DNA of 49,043 nt from JAEMQF01 sp049297615 (GTDB taxonomy: Bacteria > Pseudomonadota > Gammaproteobacteria > Burkholderiales > Burkholderiaceae_C): assembly GCA_049297615.1 (NCBI GenBank), contig JBAQUQ010000426.1:1-49043 (forward strand). The letters are read 5' to 3'. Below the pieces are notes generated by a model. That model had not been told where the DNA came from, ran no database searches, and was given only the letters and a program-made list of their open reading frames with translations. The position numbers and the translations under genes were made by a program. Below, piece after piece: positions 38,578 through 47,848 of this stretch (position 1 is the first letter of the stretch; each line of letters opens with the position of its first letter).

Positions 38578-38832
38578 TTACTGCAAGGACTCGACCAAGT
38601 CGACGTAGTCTTGCATCGCCGCGGGCTTGGCCTTGCCCTTCTCGAGATTCCACGCATCCCACTTGGCGCGGCCCACCATGTCGGTCAAGCCCGGACGCTC
38701 GCCTTGCACGTCACCGATGCTGGCCTGTTTGTACAGGGCATAGAGCTTGAGCAAGGTCGTGTTGCCGGGCTTTTCGGGCAGGCTCTTCGAGTCGGCCACT
38801 GCCTTGTCAAACATCGCGTTCAGATCGGCCAT
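38578..38832 (-). CDS. Acyl-CoA-binding protein
   Basis: Four-helix acyl-CoA-binding protein of 84 residues. Family motifs are LLKLYALYKQASIGD (about 27-41) and the following KWDAWNLEKGKAKPAAMQDYVDL-like helix with conserved Lys, Trp and Tyr residues for acyl-CoA phosphate and adenine contact. It carries long-chain acyl-CoA esters in the cytosol. The start ATG 38832 gives the full fold. It is on the minus strand upstream of the pseudo-kinase gene, with a 131-bp gap. Confidence 0.92.
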   Translation of the reverse strand: MADLNAMFDKAVADSKSLPEKPGNTTLLKLYALYKQASIGDVQGERPGLTDMVGRAKWDAWNLEKGKAKPAAMQDYVDLVESLQ

Positions 38833-38865
38833 GAATCATTCTCCGGTGCCTAATTCCATCGGGGC

Positions 38866-38888
38866 GGCCCGCTCGTCGAAAGCGGGCC
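38866..38888. other. Hairpin in the 303-bp gap before the ABC operon
   Basis: GGCCCGCT (38866-38873) pairs with AGCGGGCC (38881-38888), loop CGTCGAA. No T tract follows. It lies between the divergent ACBP gene and the transporter operon. The remaining gap to 39135 shows no gene; promoters could not be placed with confidence. Confidence 0.4.
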
Positions 38889-39135
38889 TTGGCGGGGCCG
38901 ATGTTACCCAGCCTCTCGGGCTTGTGGCAGAAGAGTCCAGGGCGAATTTTCCCGCGCTGCAAGCGCCGCGGATGACATCTCGCAATGCTGGCCTGCCCCG
39001 GGCGGACCCGGATACCGAAGCCTGTGGCGATGGCTACCATCGGCCACTTGCGCCGCTGTGCGGGCCTTGCGGCGCGTTTCGCATTGGCACCAACCGGCTT
39101 GGCTGGCCCCGCGACCGGATTATTGGAGGTACACC

Positions 39136-40926
39136 ATGCAGGAACGTGAAATTCGCGACTTGATCGAAGACGTGCGCCATCGCCGCTTGCCGCGGCGTGA
39201 GTTCATCGAACGCATGCTGGGCCTGGGGCTGAGTGCGCCCATGGCCAGCATGATGCTGACATATTCGGGCATCAGCCAGGCGCAGACCGCTTCGGCCTAT
39301 AAGCCCACCAAGCGCGGCGGTGGCGGAGCGCTGAAGCTGCTGTGGTGGCAGGGCGCGACCCTGCTGAACCCGCACTTCGCCACCGGCACCAAGGACCAGG
39401 AAGGTTCGCGCATCTTCTACGAGCCGCTCGCTGCCTGGAACGACGACGGCGAGCTGGTCCCCATCCTGGCCGCCGAAGTGCCGAGCCGGCAAAACGGTGG
39501 CGTTGCGGCCGACGGCCGGTCCGTCACCTGGAAGCTCAAGCGCGGCGTGCAATGGCACGACGGCAGGCCGTTCACTGCCGACGACGTGGTGTTCACCGCC
39601 GAATACACCCAAGACCCGGCGACGGCCACCGTCACGACCAACTCCTACAAGGACGTCAAGTTCGACAAGGTCGACAGCCACACGGTGAAAGTGACCTTTC
39701 CGAAGCCGACACCGTTCTGGGCCGATCCCCTGGTCGGCACGGTCGGCATGATTCTGCCCAAACACCTGTTCGAGGCCTACACGGGCTCCAAGTCACGCGA
39801 CGCACCCAACAATCTCAAGCCGGTGGGCACCGGGTGCTACAAGTTCGTCGATTTCAAACCGGGCGACATGGTGCGCGGCGAGATCAACATGAACTACCAC
39901 GAGCCGAACCGGCCGTACTTCGACTCGATCGAGATGAAGGGCGGCGGCGACGCCGTCTCGGCAGCGCGCGCGGTGTTGCAGACCGGCGAGTACGACTATG
40001 CGTGGAATCTGCAGGTCGAAGACGAGATCCTCAAGCGCCTGGAAGCGGGCGGCAAGGGCCAGACCGGCATCGTGGCGGGCGGCAATATCGAATTCATCCT
40101 GCTCAACACCACCGACCCCTGGACCGAGGTCGACGGCGAGCGCGCCAGCGCCAAGACCAAACACCCTTCGCTGAGCGACCCGGCAGTGCGCGAGGCGCTG
40201 AACCTGCTGGTGGATCGCCAGTCCGTGCAGGACCACATCTACGGCCGCACCGGCGTGGCGACGCGCAACTTCCTCAACAACCCGGAGAAGTTCCGTTCCA
40301 AGAACACCAAATTCGAGTTCAACGTCGACAAGGCCAACGAATTGCTCGAGGCCGCGGGCTGGAAAAAGGGCGCCGACGGCATTCGTGCCAAGGGCGGCGT
40401 CAAGCTCAAGTACGTCTACCAGACCTCGATCAATGCGCCACGCCAGAAGACCCAGGCCATCATCAAGCAGGCGTGCCAGAAGGCGGGAATCGACCTGGAG
40501 CTGAAAGCCATCACCGCGTCGGTGTTTTTCTCGTCGGACGTGGCCAATACGGACACGTATACCAAGTTCTACACCGACATCGAGATGTTCACGACGACGA
40601 TGACCCAGCCCGACCCCGAGATCTTCATGAACCAGTACTGCTCGTGGCTGGTGGCGAGCAAGGACAACAAATGGCAGGGCCGCAACATCACGCGCTGGCG
40701 CAATGACGATTACGACGCGGCGTACAAGGCCTCGCAAAGCGAACTCGACCCGGTCAAGCGCGCCGCGCTGTTCATCCGCATGAATGACCTGGTGATCGAA
40801 AACCGCGTCGTGATCCCGGTCGTGTTCCGCCCGCGCGTGCAGGCACGGGTGGGCAACCTGCGTGCGCCGGTCTCGGGCTGGGACAACGACCTGTGGCTGC
40901 TGAAGGATTGGTACCGCGAGGCCTGA
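39136..40926 (+). CDS. Peptide-type ABC transporter substrate-binding protein
   Basis: Periplasmic solute-binding protein of 596 residues, family SBP_bac_5 (DppA/OppA type). The signal peptide carries a twin-arginine-like motif PRREFIERMLGLGLSAP at about 19-35, suggesting Tat export rather than Sec. Family regions include SRIFYEPLAAWNDDGELVP, then GVQWHDGRPFTADDVVFTAE (typical), NLKPVGTGCYKFV, and PAVREALNLLVDRQSV. GGAGGT at 39125-39130 lies five bases before ATG 39136 and sets the start; an in-frame ATG at 39058 lacks such a site. It leads the transporter operon. The substrate (dipeptide, oligopeptide or other) is not determinable. Confidence 0.93.
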   Translation: MQEREIRDLIEDVRHRRLPRREFIERMLGLGLSAPMASMMLTYSGISQAQTASAYKPTKRGGGGALKLLWWQGATLLNPHFATGTKDQEGSRIFYEPLAAWNDDGELVPILAAEVPSRQNGGVAADGRSVTWKLKRGVQWHDGRPFTADDVVFTAEYTQDPATATVTTNSYKDVKFDKVDSHTVKVTFPKPTPFWADPLVGTVGMILPKHLFEAYTGSKSRDAPNNLKPVGTGCYKFVDFKPGDMVRGEINMNYHEPNRPYFDSIEMKGGGDAVSAARAVLQTGEYDYAWNLQVEDEILKRLEAGGKGQTGIVAGGNIEFILLNTTDPWTEVDGERASAKTKHPSLSDPAVREALNLLVDRQSVQDHIYGRTGVATRNFLNNPEKFRSKNTKFEFNVDKANELLEAAGWKKGADGIRAKGGVKLKYVYQTSINAPRQKTQAIIKQACQKAGIDLELKAITASVFFSSDVANTDTYTKFYTDIEMFTTTMTQPDPEIFMNQYCSWLVASKDNKWQGRNITRWRNDDYDAAYKASQSELDPVKRAALFIRMNDLVIENRVVIPVVFRPRVQARVGNLRAPVSGWDNDLWLLKDWYREA

Positions 40927-40964
40927 ACCTGGGCCGCGAGCGCTAGCGTGATGCGACCTCGGTG

Positions 40965-41924
40965 ATGGGCGCCTACCTGCTGCGGCGCTTGCTGATCGCC
41001 GTTCCGAGCCTGATCGGCATCAGCATCGTGCTGTTCACGGTACTGGCGCTCGCCCCGGGGGACCCTTTCGAGGAACTTGCCACCAACCCGAATGTGCCGC
41101 CCGAGGTGCGCGCCAATCTGCGCGCGCAGTTCGGCCTGGACGACCCGGTTCCGGTGCGCTACATGCGCTGGGCCAGCTCGATGCTGCGGGGCGACTGGGG
41201 CTTTTCGTTCATCAGCCGTGTCGACGTCGACGACCTCATCATGCAGCGCCTGCCGACCACCCTGCTGGTGATCGGCTCGTCGCAGATCTTGGCGCTGCTG
41301 GTTGCCCTGCCGATCGGCGTCTATGCCGCCACGCGCCCCTATTCGGTGTTCGACCAGATCGCCAATACCGTGGCCTTCATCGGCTTTTCGCTGCCGACAT
41401 TTTTCACCGGTCTGCTTTTCATTCTCGTGTTCAGCATCCAGCTCGACTGGCTGCCCTTCGTCTACCGGGCCGACATCGCCGAGACCGGCTGGCGCTGGTG
41501 GTGGGCGCATTTCAAGCAGGCGCTGATGCCGGTGGCGGTTCTGGGGCTGTTCCAGGCGGCTTCGTACACGCGTTACGTGCGCTCGGCGGTGCTCGACGTG
41601 ATCCGCCTCGACTACGTGACCACGGCGCGCTCCAAGGGCCTGGCCGAACGCGCCGTGATCATCAAACACGTGATGCGCAACGCGATGATTCCGGTCGTCA
41701 CCCTGGTGGCGCTGCAGATGCCCACGGTGTTCGGCGGGGCGATCGTCACCGAACAGATCTTTCGCGTGCCGGGCATCGGTTCGTTGCTGATCACGTCGAT
41801 TCTGGCCAATGACACCCCGGTGATCATGGCCGTGACCTTTGTCCTGTCCTGTCTGGTGATCCTGTTCAACCTGATTGCCGACCTGCTCTATGGCTGGCTC
41901 GACCCTCGCATCTCCTATCGCTAG
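40965..41924 (+). CDS. dppB: ABC peptide transporter permease, DppB type
   Basis: Inner-membrane permease of 319 residues with six helices. The N-terminal motif AYLLRRLLIAVPSLIGISI and the BPD_transp_1 core are present. The EAA-type loop that contacts the ATPases is DYVTTARSKGLAERAVIIKH. ATG 40965 follows a possible GTG start one codon earlier. It overlaps dppC by 35 bases, an unusually long overlap. The transporter family label is from similarity; the substrate is unknown. Confidence 0.93.
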   Translation: MGAYLLRRLLIAVPSLIGISIVLFTVLALAPGDPFEELATNPNVPPEVRANLRAQFGLDDPVPVRYMRWASSMLRGDWGFSFISRVDVDDLIMQRLPTTLLVIGSSQILALLVALPIGVYAATRPYSVFDQIANTVAFIGFSLPTFFTGLLFILVFSIQLDWLPFVYRADIAETGWRWWWAHFKQALMPVAVLGLFQAASYTRYVRSAVLDVIRLDYVTTARSKGLAERAVIIKHVMRNAMIPVVTLVALQMPTVFGGAIVTEQIFRVPGIGSLLITSILANDTPVIMAVTFVLSCLVILFNLIADLLYGWLDPRISYR

Positions 41925-42807
41925 CGGCCGCAAGGTGTCGCTGGCCCACGAGGCGTGGCGGCGCTTCAAGCGGCACAAGCTGGCGCTGGCCGGCATGGTG
42001 ATCCTGGGCCTTATCGTGCTGGCGGTGCTGCTGGGCCCGCTGTTCTGGAAAGTGGCCATCAACGAGATCGACTTCGCCGCCAAGCTGCAGGGACCGAGCC
42101 TGAAGCACCCCCTGGGCACCGACGACCTCGGGCAGGACTTGCTCGCTCGCATGCTCTACGGCGGGCGGATTTCGATTGCGGTGGGACTGGCCGCGATGTT
42201 GATCGCGGTGATCGTGGGTACCGTGATCGGGGCCATCGCCGGCGTCTCGCGCGGCAGTGTCGACGCCGTGCTGATGTGGCTCACCGACCTGTTTCTGTCG
42301 CTGCCGCAACTGCCGTTTCTGCTGCTCATCATCTATTTGTTTCGAGACACGCTGAAGGCATTGGTCGGCGCTGAGACGGGAGTCTTCATCATGATCGTGC
42401 TGGTGATCGGCGGTTTTCGCTGGATGCCCGTGGCGCGCCTGGTGCGCGCACAGTTCCTGTCATTGCGCGAGAAGGAATTCGTCGAGGCCGCGCGCGCGCT
42501 CGGCGCCTCGCCGCTGCGCCAGGTGGTGCGTCACATCATGCCCAACTCGATGGGGCCGGTGATCGTCGCCGGCACCATCGACGTGGCGCTGGCGATCATC
42601 GCCGAGTCGACACTGTCCTTCCTCGGCTTGGGCTTCCCGCCCGATATTCCCACCTGGGGGCGCCTGCTGTTCGACGCGAAAGACCTGCTCGACTTCGCGC
42701 CGCACTGGGCCTTGTTCCCCGGCGCTGCGATCTTTCTCACCGTGCTGTCGATCAACTACATCGGCGACGGTCTGCGCGACGCGCTCGATCCGCGCCGGGT
42801 GATGTAG
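41890..42807 (+). CDS. dppC: ABC peptide transporter permease, DppC type
   Basis: Second permease, 305 residues, with N-terminal OppC_N-like segment AHEAWRRFKRHKLALAGMVI, HPLGTDDLGQDLLARMLYG, and the EAA loop EFVEAARALGASPLRQVVRH. It ends DALDPRRVM. ATG 41890 was chosen inside dppB because TTG 41875 is less plausible. The stop TAG uses the first bases of a MITE-like insertion. Before insertion the stop would have been TAA at the same place, so the protein is unaltered. Confidence 0.93.
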   Translation: MAGSTLASPIASGRKVSLAHEAWRRFKRHKLALAGMVILGLIVLAVLLGPLFWKVAINEIDFAAKLQGPSLKHPLGTDDLGQDLLARMLYGGRISIAVGLAAMLIAVIVGTVIGAIAGVSRGSVDAVLMWLTDLFLSLPQLPFLLLIIYLFRDTLKALVGAETGVFIMIVLVIGGFRWMPVARLVRAQFLSLREKEFVEAARALGASPLRQVVRHIMPNSMGPVIVAGTIDVALAIIAESTLSFLGLGFPPDIPTWGRLLFDAKDLLDFAPHWALFPGAAIFLTVLSINYIGDGLRDALDPRRVM

Positions 42808-43072
42808 GGCCTGCTAACGCTCTGGGAGAGTTCGCGTGACTCAGCAAACGGTCGCCAGCAAGGCGCAAATCGCAGCCATAGTGGCTGCTATGGCGAGGAT
42901 TTGCAACGCGGCTGGCGACCGTTTGCTGAGATCACCCGTAGGGCCGGGCTGCCACGGGCTGCGGGGCGTCGTTGCGCGCTCGTTGTGTGCCACAGGCACA
43001 CCGCCTCGCTCGCGCCTAGCCCCCCAGCCCGTGGCGGTCCGGCGCGAGCCCTTCCAGAGCGTTAACAGGCCC
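42807..43072. mobile_element. 266-bp MITE-like element between dppC and dppD
   Basis: The ends are 19-bp inverted repeats, GGGCCTGCTAACGCTCTGG at 42807-42825 and its complement with one mismatch at 43054-43072. They are flanked by TA on both sides (42805-42806 and 43073-43074), the target duplication of IS630/Tc1-type elements. Inside are a 20-bp perfect inverted repeat (42840-42859 with 42911-42930) with a smaller hairpin at 42872-42888, and a 17-bp one with a single mismatch (42951-42967 with 43019-43035) enclosing GTGTGCC-ACA-GGCACAC (42985-43001). No gene is inside. It accounts for the whole gap between the genes. Confidence 0.75.
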
Positions 43073-43078
43073 TAACCG

Positions 43079-44050
43079 ATGACCCTGCTCGAAATCCAGG
43101 GCCTGAAGACGCATTTCGCCACCGACGAAGGCTGGTTGCACGCAGTCGACGGCGTCGACCTGCACGTCGGGCGCGGCGAAACGCTGGGCGTCGTCGGCGA
43201 GTCGGGCTGCGGCAAGTCGGTCACGGCGATGTCGGTGCTCAAGCTGCTGCCGATGCCGCCCGGGCGCATCGTCGCCGGGCGCATCCTGTGGCAGGGCCGC
43301 GACCTGGTGCCGCTGCCCTCGCAGCAGATGCAGGCGATCCGCGCCAAGGAGATCGCGATCGTCTTCCAGGAGCCCATGACCTCGCTGAATCCGGTCTACA
43401 GCGTGGGCGAGCAGATCGCCGAGGTATTGAGGCTGCACGAGGGCATGAACCGCCGCGCCGCCATGGACCGGGCGGTGCAGATGCTGGCGCGGGTTCACAT
43501 TCCGAATGCCGATCGGCGCGTGCGCGACTATCCGCATCAGTTTTCCGGGGGCATGCGCCAGCGCGTCATGATCGCGATGGCTCTGGCCTGCCAACCCCAA
43601 CTGCTGATCGCGGATGAACCGACGACGGCCCTGGACGTGACCATCCAGGCGCAGATCCTCGAGCTGCTCAGTGAACTGAAACAGGAGTTCGGCATGGCCA
43701 TGATGCTGATCACGCATGCCATGGGAGTTGTCGCCGAAACAGCGCAGCGCGTGGTCGTGATGTACGCCGGCAAGGTGGTCGAGGAGGCGCCGGTCGGACG
43801 CCTCTTTGCGCAGGCACGCCACCCGTATACGCGCGGCCTGATTCGCTCGATCCCGCGCATCGATACCGCCGCGACCCACAAAGTGCGGCTCGAAACCATC
43901 GCCGGCACCGTTCCCAAACTGATCGCGCCGGCCGAGGGCTGCCGCTTTGCGCCACGCTGCCGGCACGCTCGCGCCCAGTGCACAGCCGCTACGCCGCCCT
44001 TGCGCGAAGTGGCGCCCGGCCACAAGGTCGCCTGCATTCTGGACGCGTGA
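43079..44050 (+). CDS. dppD: ABC peptide transporter ATP-binding protein, DppD type
   Basis: ATPase of 323 residues. Walker A GESGCGKS is at 40-47, the signature FSGGMRQRVMIAMA near 155, and Walker B LLIADEPTTALDVT near 175. The C-terminal oligopeptide-type domain has the Cys cluster CRFAPRCRHARAQC that can hold an iron-sulphur cluster in this family. The start ATG 43079 has only a weak Shine-Dalgarno now, because the MITE-like insertion ends six bases before it. Before insertion GGGTGA of the dppC end would have lain about ten bases upstream. Confidence 0.94.
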   Translation: MTLLEIQGLKTHFATDEGWLHAVDGVDLHVGRGETLGVVGESGCGKSVTAMSVLKLLPMPPGRIVAGRILWQGRDLVPLPSQQMQAIRAKEIAIVFQEPMTSLNPVYSVGEQIAEVLRLHEGMNRRAAMDRAVQMLARVHIPNADRRVRDYPHQFSGGMRQRVMIAMALACQPQLLIADEPTTALDVTIQAQILELLSELKQEFGMAMMLITHAMGVVAETAQRVVVMYAGKVVEEAPVGRLFAQARHPYTRGLIRSIPRIDTAATHKVRLETIAGTVPKLIAPAEGCRFAPRCRHARAQCTAATPPLREVAPGHKVACILDA

Positions 44051-44052
44051 GC

Positions 44053-45024
<972 letters not shown>

Positions 45025-45030
<6 letters not shown>

Positions 45031-45182
45031 GCCCGGACACAAGGCGTCCTGAGGACGCCTTGTGCCTGGCGAAGGGCCGGGCCTCAGGCCCGGCGCGGTC
45101 TGCAAGACCGATGCGTCCCGCATCGGCGCGGCCTGCGCGACGAGACCTTCCTGAGGCGTCCCCGCGCACTGTCGCGAGGTCT
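45025..45182 (+). repeat. Composite hairpin repeat, copy C
   Basis: GGCTGAGCCCGGACACA is followed by perfect hairpins with three-base loops: CACAAGGCGTCC-TGA-GGACGCCTTGTG (arms 45038-45049 and 45053-45064), GCCGGGCC-TCA-GGCCCGGC (45076-45094), CGGTCT-GCA-AGACCG (45096-45110), and CCGATGCG-TCC-CGCATCGG (45108-45126). An outer pair AGACCT (45143-45148) with AGGTCT (45177-45182) closes the end. The linkers TGTGCCTGGCGAAGG and TCTGCAAGACCGATG match copies A and B. Positions 45104-45136 match 22264-22297 inverted, 26 of the first 28 bases. Confidence 0.75.
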
Positions 45183-45465
45183 GCGTAGAAACGTGCCGGC
45201 ATCCCGGGTTGCGAAGAACAAGCCAAGTTCGTCACGCCCTTGTCGCTTTGTAAGCGAAGAGCTGAGCCCTTATTGCGGTTTTTGGCCGCCCGTTTGTTCT
45301 CAGATTCCTGCTCCGTCGCGCGCCGCTTTCAGCGCGGCCCAAGCGCAGCGTCGCGCTGATCGTGTCGGCACGAAAGCACTTACGTGTCGAGCTTCCTGGT
45401 TGCAGGCGAAGTCTGCGCCGAGCGTAGCGTCGCGGCCTTCACAACCAAGCTTGGGAGAAGGTGCC
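45183..45465 (+). other. Gap before the cytochrome gene
   Basis: No gene, tRNA or strong terminator is seen in these 283 bases. The open frame running through them is continuous with the cytochrome gene but lacks its own Shine-Dalgarno. The block GGGAGAAGG at 45453-45461 is the ribosome-binding site of the cytochrome gene at 45466. Confidence 0.6.
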
Positions 45466-47766
45466 ATGAATAGATTCATCCTCGCACCGCACACTTTACC
45501 CAGCGCTGTCAAGCGCACGCTGTCCTGGGCGTTGCTGTCGGTCATGCTTGCGCTATTCGCCGGCTGTGGCGCCGGTTCCGAGACCCTGGCAAGCACCACC
45601 GGTCCCGCTGTAAGCACGGGAGCCGCACTGTACGTGGAGCGCGGCTGTGCCGGTTGTCATGGCGCCGACGGCAAAGGCATCACGATCAACTCGGGTGCGG
45701 CGGACACCTCGCCGACGGTGATTCCCGCGTTGACCTTCTCCGCCAGCGTGGCCGAGCTGACGAGCATCATCGCCACCAGCATGCCGCCGCAGAGCCCCGG
45801 GAGTTGCGTTTCTGACTGCGCGACCCAGATCGCTCAGTACGTTTTCGACAGCTTCACCGATAAGGCTGCTCCCGCTCAGACGGGTGCTGCGCTCTACGTG
45901 GAACGCGGCTGCGCCGGGTGCCATGGCGCCAACGGCATGGGAGTGTCCATTTTCCCGGCATTGACCGCGGCCACCACCGTGGCCCAGCTTACGACGACGA
46001 TTGCAGGCACCATGCCGCCGACGGCCATCGGCAGTTGCGGCGGAACTTGTTCCACACTGCTTGCGCAATACGTCTATGACAACTTCACGATCAAGACCGT
46101 TCCCCCGCCGGTGGCCACCGGTGCCTCACTGTTTGTGGCGCAAGGCTGTACCGCTTGCCACGGCACAGACGGTAAAGGCCTGGTGCCATTGACAGCCGCG
46201 CGAACCGTGGCGCAACTGGCGGACAGCATTGCCACCCGCATGCCGCCCGCGCCGGCGACTCCCGGCAGCTGCACCGGAGCCTGCGCCACCCTGGTCTCGC
46301 AATACATCTTCGATAACTTCACCGACAAGACCGTGGCGACGACACTCATTGCCGACCCGCTGAACGGTCTGCCCACGGGCACGAATCAGCGCACGGCATT
46401 GTGTTCACGCCTGGCCACACGCAATGTGAACGATAGAGTGCGAACCGCCTTTTGCAATGCGAATCCGACCATCACGTCCTTGACCCAGCTCCAAACCGCA
46501 CTGGGCCTGGCCTTCCCGGCGAACCCGCAGGCCGGGCGCGGCAATAACGGGAACGCAGGCAATGGCCCCGCGTTTGCACTGTCCGGGCACTCGTCTTCGC
46601 TGGTCTTGCGCAGCGTTTCGGCGATCAACCCCCGCGCGATTCTGTTCACGCCGCCCACCGGCAATCCGATACCGGGGTTCGTCGCCATGGGTTTTGTTCG
46701 CGGCGATCAATTCGCAGAAATCATTGCGCACGACCCCACCTCGGGCGCGCTCGACTTCTACCTGGCGCGCTTCACCCAGGCATGCAACAACACAGTGAAC
46801 GGCTGCACCCCCGGCGATTTGCTGACGCCGGCGGTCGAAAGCAACTGGCTTACGTTTCAGATTTACGATGAAGGCGACTTGAAGAACACGACTGTCGACT
46901 GCACCCAATGCCACCAGCCGGGTGGTCCGGCGACGCGACGGATCTTGCGCATGCAGGAGTTGCAAAATCCCTGGAACCACTTTTTCCGCGACAACCGCGT
47001 CGGCGGACAAGCCCTGATCGCCGACTATCGAGCGGCCAAAGGCAACGAGGGCTACGCAGGGATTCCAGGGGCGCTGATCAGTTCGTCGGATCCGGCCCTG
47101 CTCGAAGATCTGGTGCGCGACAACGGTTTCGGCAACCAACCGAACCAGTTCAACAGCGCCAACATCGAGAACCAGGTGAATCAGACCCCGGGCCAGCCGC
47201 AGAACAATGACGTTGCGGGAGCGAGCGCTGCCTGGAACACGATCTTCAATCGCGCTGTGGCGGGCCAGGCGATCCCCGTGCCCTACCACGACATCAAGAT
47301 CACGGAGTCGGCCACGCTCGCCACGATGACGCAGGCCTATACGAACTTCCGTGCCGGCACCCTGACGGCCAGCGCGCTGCCCGACCTGCGCAACGTGTAC
47401 AAGACAACGCGCTTGTTCGAGATCGCCGGCATCGCGCCGCGACCGGGACTGAACGGCGCCGGAGTCGTGACCGAGATGTGCACGCAGTGCCACAACTCGA
47501 CGCTGGATCAGAACATCACCCGCGCGCGCTTCAACGTCAACCTTGCCGCGATGAGCAATGGCAGCGGTGGGGTACTCACCGCAGCAGAACGCGACGCCGA
47601 AATCGGCGTGGCCATCACGCGACTATTGATGCCGGCCAATGATGTTCGCAAGATGCCGCCGGAGTCGATGAAGACGATGTCTCTCGCGGACATCAATTTG
47701 GTCGCGAGCTATCTGTGTACGCAGGCGACGAACAGGGCAACGATTGCGCAGTGCGCGCTCAGATGA
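45466..47766 (+). CDS. Multi-haem cytochrome c lipoprotein
   Basis: Protein of 766 residues. The signal peptide ends at lipobox LFAGC (Cys34), so it is probably an outer-membrane or periplasmic-face lipoprotein. Three tandem cytochrome c domains of about 80 residues carry CAGCH (61-65), CAGCH (149-153) and CTACH (228-232). Each has a Met-Pro-Pro ligand region and an added C-x3-C pair (SCVSDC, SCGGTC, SCTGAC) with QYV(F/Y)DNFT-like ending. Two further haem motifs, CTQCH near 479 and CTQCH near 671, lie in the long C-terminal region, whose fold I do not recognise. Five haems in total. GGGAGAAGG directs ATG 45466. It lies 82 bases before a permease gene in the same direction. Confidence 0.88.
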   Translation: MNRFILAPHTLPSAVKRTLSWALLSVMLALFAGCGAGSETLASTTGPAVSTGAALYVERGCAGCHGADGKGITINSGAADTSPTVIPALTFSASVAELTSIIATSMPPQSPGSCVSDCATQIAQYVFDSFTDKAAPAQTGAALYVERGCAGCHGANGMGVSIFPALTAATTVAQLTTTIAGTMPPTAIGSCGGTCSTLLAQYVYDNFTIKTVPPPVATGASLFVAQGCTACHGTDGKGLVPLTAARTVAQLADSIATRMPPAPATPGSCTGACATLVSQYIFDNFTDKTVATTLIADPLNGLPTGTNQRTALCSRLATRNVNDRVRTAFCNANPTITSLTQLQTALGLAFPANPQAGRGNNGNAGNGPAFALSGHSSSLVLRSVSAINPRAILFTPPTGNPIPGFVAMGFVRGDQFAEIIAHDPTSGALDFYLARFTQACNNTVNGCTPGDLLTPAVESNWLTFQIYDEGDLKNTTVDCTQCHQPGGPATRRILRMQELQNPWNHFFRDNRVGGQALIADYRAAKGNEGYAGIPGALISSSDPALLEDLVRDNGFGNQPNQFNSANIENQVNQTPGQPQNNDVAGASAAWNTIFNRAVAGQAIPVPYHDIKITESATLATMTQAYTNFRAGTLTASALPDLRNVYKTTRLFEIAGIAPRPGLNGAGVVTEMCTQCHNSTLDQNITRARFNVNLAAMSNGSGGVLTAAERDAEIGVAITRLLMPANDVRKMPPESMKTMSLADINLVASYLCTQATNRATIAQCALR

Positions 47767-47848
47767 ACCAGGACTGCGTCGCCTCGGCTCGGCTTGAGCC
47801 GAGGCGGCGTGCCCGGCTTCTCGTCGCTTCAACGAGTCACCCATCGAC

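Noticed and set aside
42807..43072. Integron attC site
   Set aside because: The ends resemble TAAC and GTTA cores, but the spacing (266 bp) and the perfect internal palindromes do not fit attC, and the TA duplication suits a MITE better.
45193..45465. Upstream extension of the cytochrome gene
   Set aside because: The added residues resemble no signal peptide, while ATG 45466 has a strong Shine-Dalgarno and directly gives a lipoprotein signal with Cys34.
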